Assembly (NCBI GenBank): GCA_003550325.1 | Contig: QKWP01000134.1 | Location: 315,638-379,637, forward strand | Origin: Gigaspora rosea | Taxonomy: Eukaryota; Glomeromycota; Glomeromycetes; Diversisporales; Gigasporaceae | DNA: 64,000 nt | Reading direction: 5' to 3' | Part shown: one piece after another, positions 63,379-64,000 of the stretch | Numbering within the stretch: position 1 is the stretch's first letter | How the letters are laid out: every line of letters begins with the position of its first letter | Made by a program: the position numbers and the translations under genes | Notes under the pieces: generated by a model | The model's input: the letters and a program-made list of their open reading frames with translations, nothing else | Databases searched by the model: none | Told to the model about the DNA's origin: nothing

Positions 63379-64000
63379 AGTAAAATTACGGGGAGGACAA
63401 CTCAATTGTTACACAAGTTTAATAGTAGCACAAAATCTGTCATTTCATATATAAATTATATGAATTCATATGTTATCGTGTTCGATCGGTCAAAGTCTTA
63501 ATTATAAATTTTTTTGAAATAACCTGTTTGTCAAGATACCATTTTTATTTCGAAACTTGAAATAGATGAACATAAGTAAATAATCGTAAAAAAAACTTTA
63601 TAGCCGTTTTTTTTATCATTAAAAGTTGAATCATATACTCATACTCAATTATTTTAAGATAAAAGAAATGAAGGTAAGATATTGCACACAACTTAAAGCC
63701 TATAAGCACTTGAAAATAGCACGTACCTAATATAAATTGATTCAAACCGAAATTGCGAATCTTATATTTTGATTATTCAGAAGCCAAACCAACAATGTTA
63801 AGTTAGAATTGAAATAGATGAACATAAGGATTTGGATTGATATTAGGTACGCATTATTAGAGAAGCTCATTATTTTAAATATAATATTTAAAAAATCAGC
63901 TTTTATCTTAGCGCATCAATATGTACAAACATTGCACGATATACTAAATTTTTACATTGCTATTTTTAGAGAAATAGGATTTTGTCTGAAAAGGTAATGA
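63379..64000. other. AT-rich non-coding end of window
   Basis: No gene is supported. The phrase ttgaaatagatgaacataag occurs at about 63556 and 63810, a 254-bp-spaced partial duplication. Confidence 0.4.

Overview
The window is nuclear DNA from a eukaryote, most likely a fungus. It is very AT-rich, the genes are split by many short introns, and non-LTR retrotransposons and miniature DNA transposons are dense. Base composition, repeat load and the two conserved genes fit an early-diverging fungus such as an arbuscular mycorrhizal (Glomeromycotina, Rhizophagus-like) genome. That assignment is inferred from style, not from a marker gene.

Two conserved genes sit head-to-tail in a 6.3 kb island. 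At 30506-32804 (+) is a 12-exon PRP4/PRPF4 gene (U4/U6 snRNP WD40 protein, 495 aa). At 33742-36819 (+) is a 14-exon TAH18/NDOR1 gene (diflavin reductase of cytosolic Fe-S assembly, 596 aa). TAH18 intron 5 reads as a U12-type AT-AC intron: it begins ATATCCTTT, has a TTCTTAAT branch-like motif and ends in AC, and removing it restores the family alignment exactly. A third, unrecognised multi-exon candidate lies near 54.2-54.6 kb (-).

The left third is retrotransposon-dominated. Two copies of one LINE family (about 7.9 kb each, both minus strand) span 4054-12021 and 13654-21573. Each carries ORF1, APE endonuclease, reverse transcriptase, RNase H and a zf-RVT motif, has a 3' poly-A tract, and is bounded by a target-site duplication. 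Both are mutated. The better copy keeps an ORF1/ORF2 junction that is a TAATG stop-start overlap. Two GC-richer tRNA-headed SINE-like elements (12438-13142 + and 25135-26163 -) belong to one family. A second tRNA-headed SINE (26974-27779 -) carries a nested MITE.

The rest is mostly non-coding and packed with MITEs and foldback elements: hAT-like (8 bp duplications), PIF/Harbinger-like (TWA duplications), Mutator-like (625 bp, 9 bp duplication), and pogo-like (TA), the last together with a decayed pogo/jerky DDE transposase at 41.1 and 45.3-47.3 kb. Several are nested. Minisatellites of hydrophobic/TTTPK-coding type lie at 0.5-1.3 kb and 59.8-60.2 kb.

Three single-N positions (15587, 18851, 48052) are each flanked by direct copies of the same sequence and look like unmerged contig ends, so local structure there should not be trusted.
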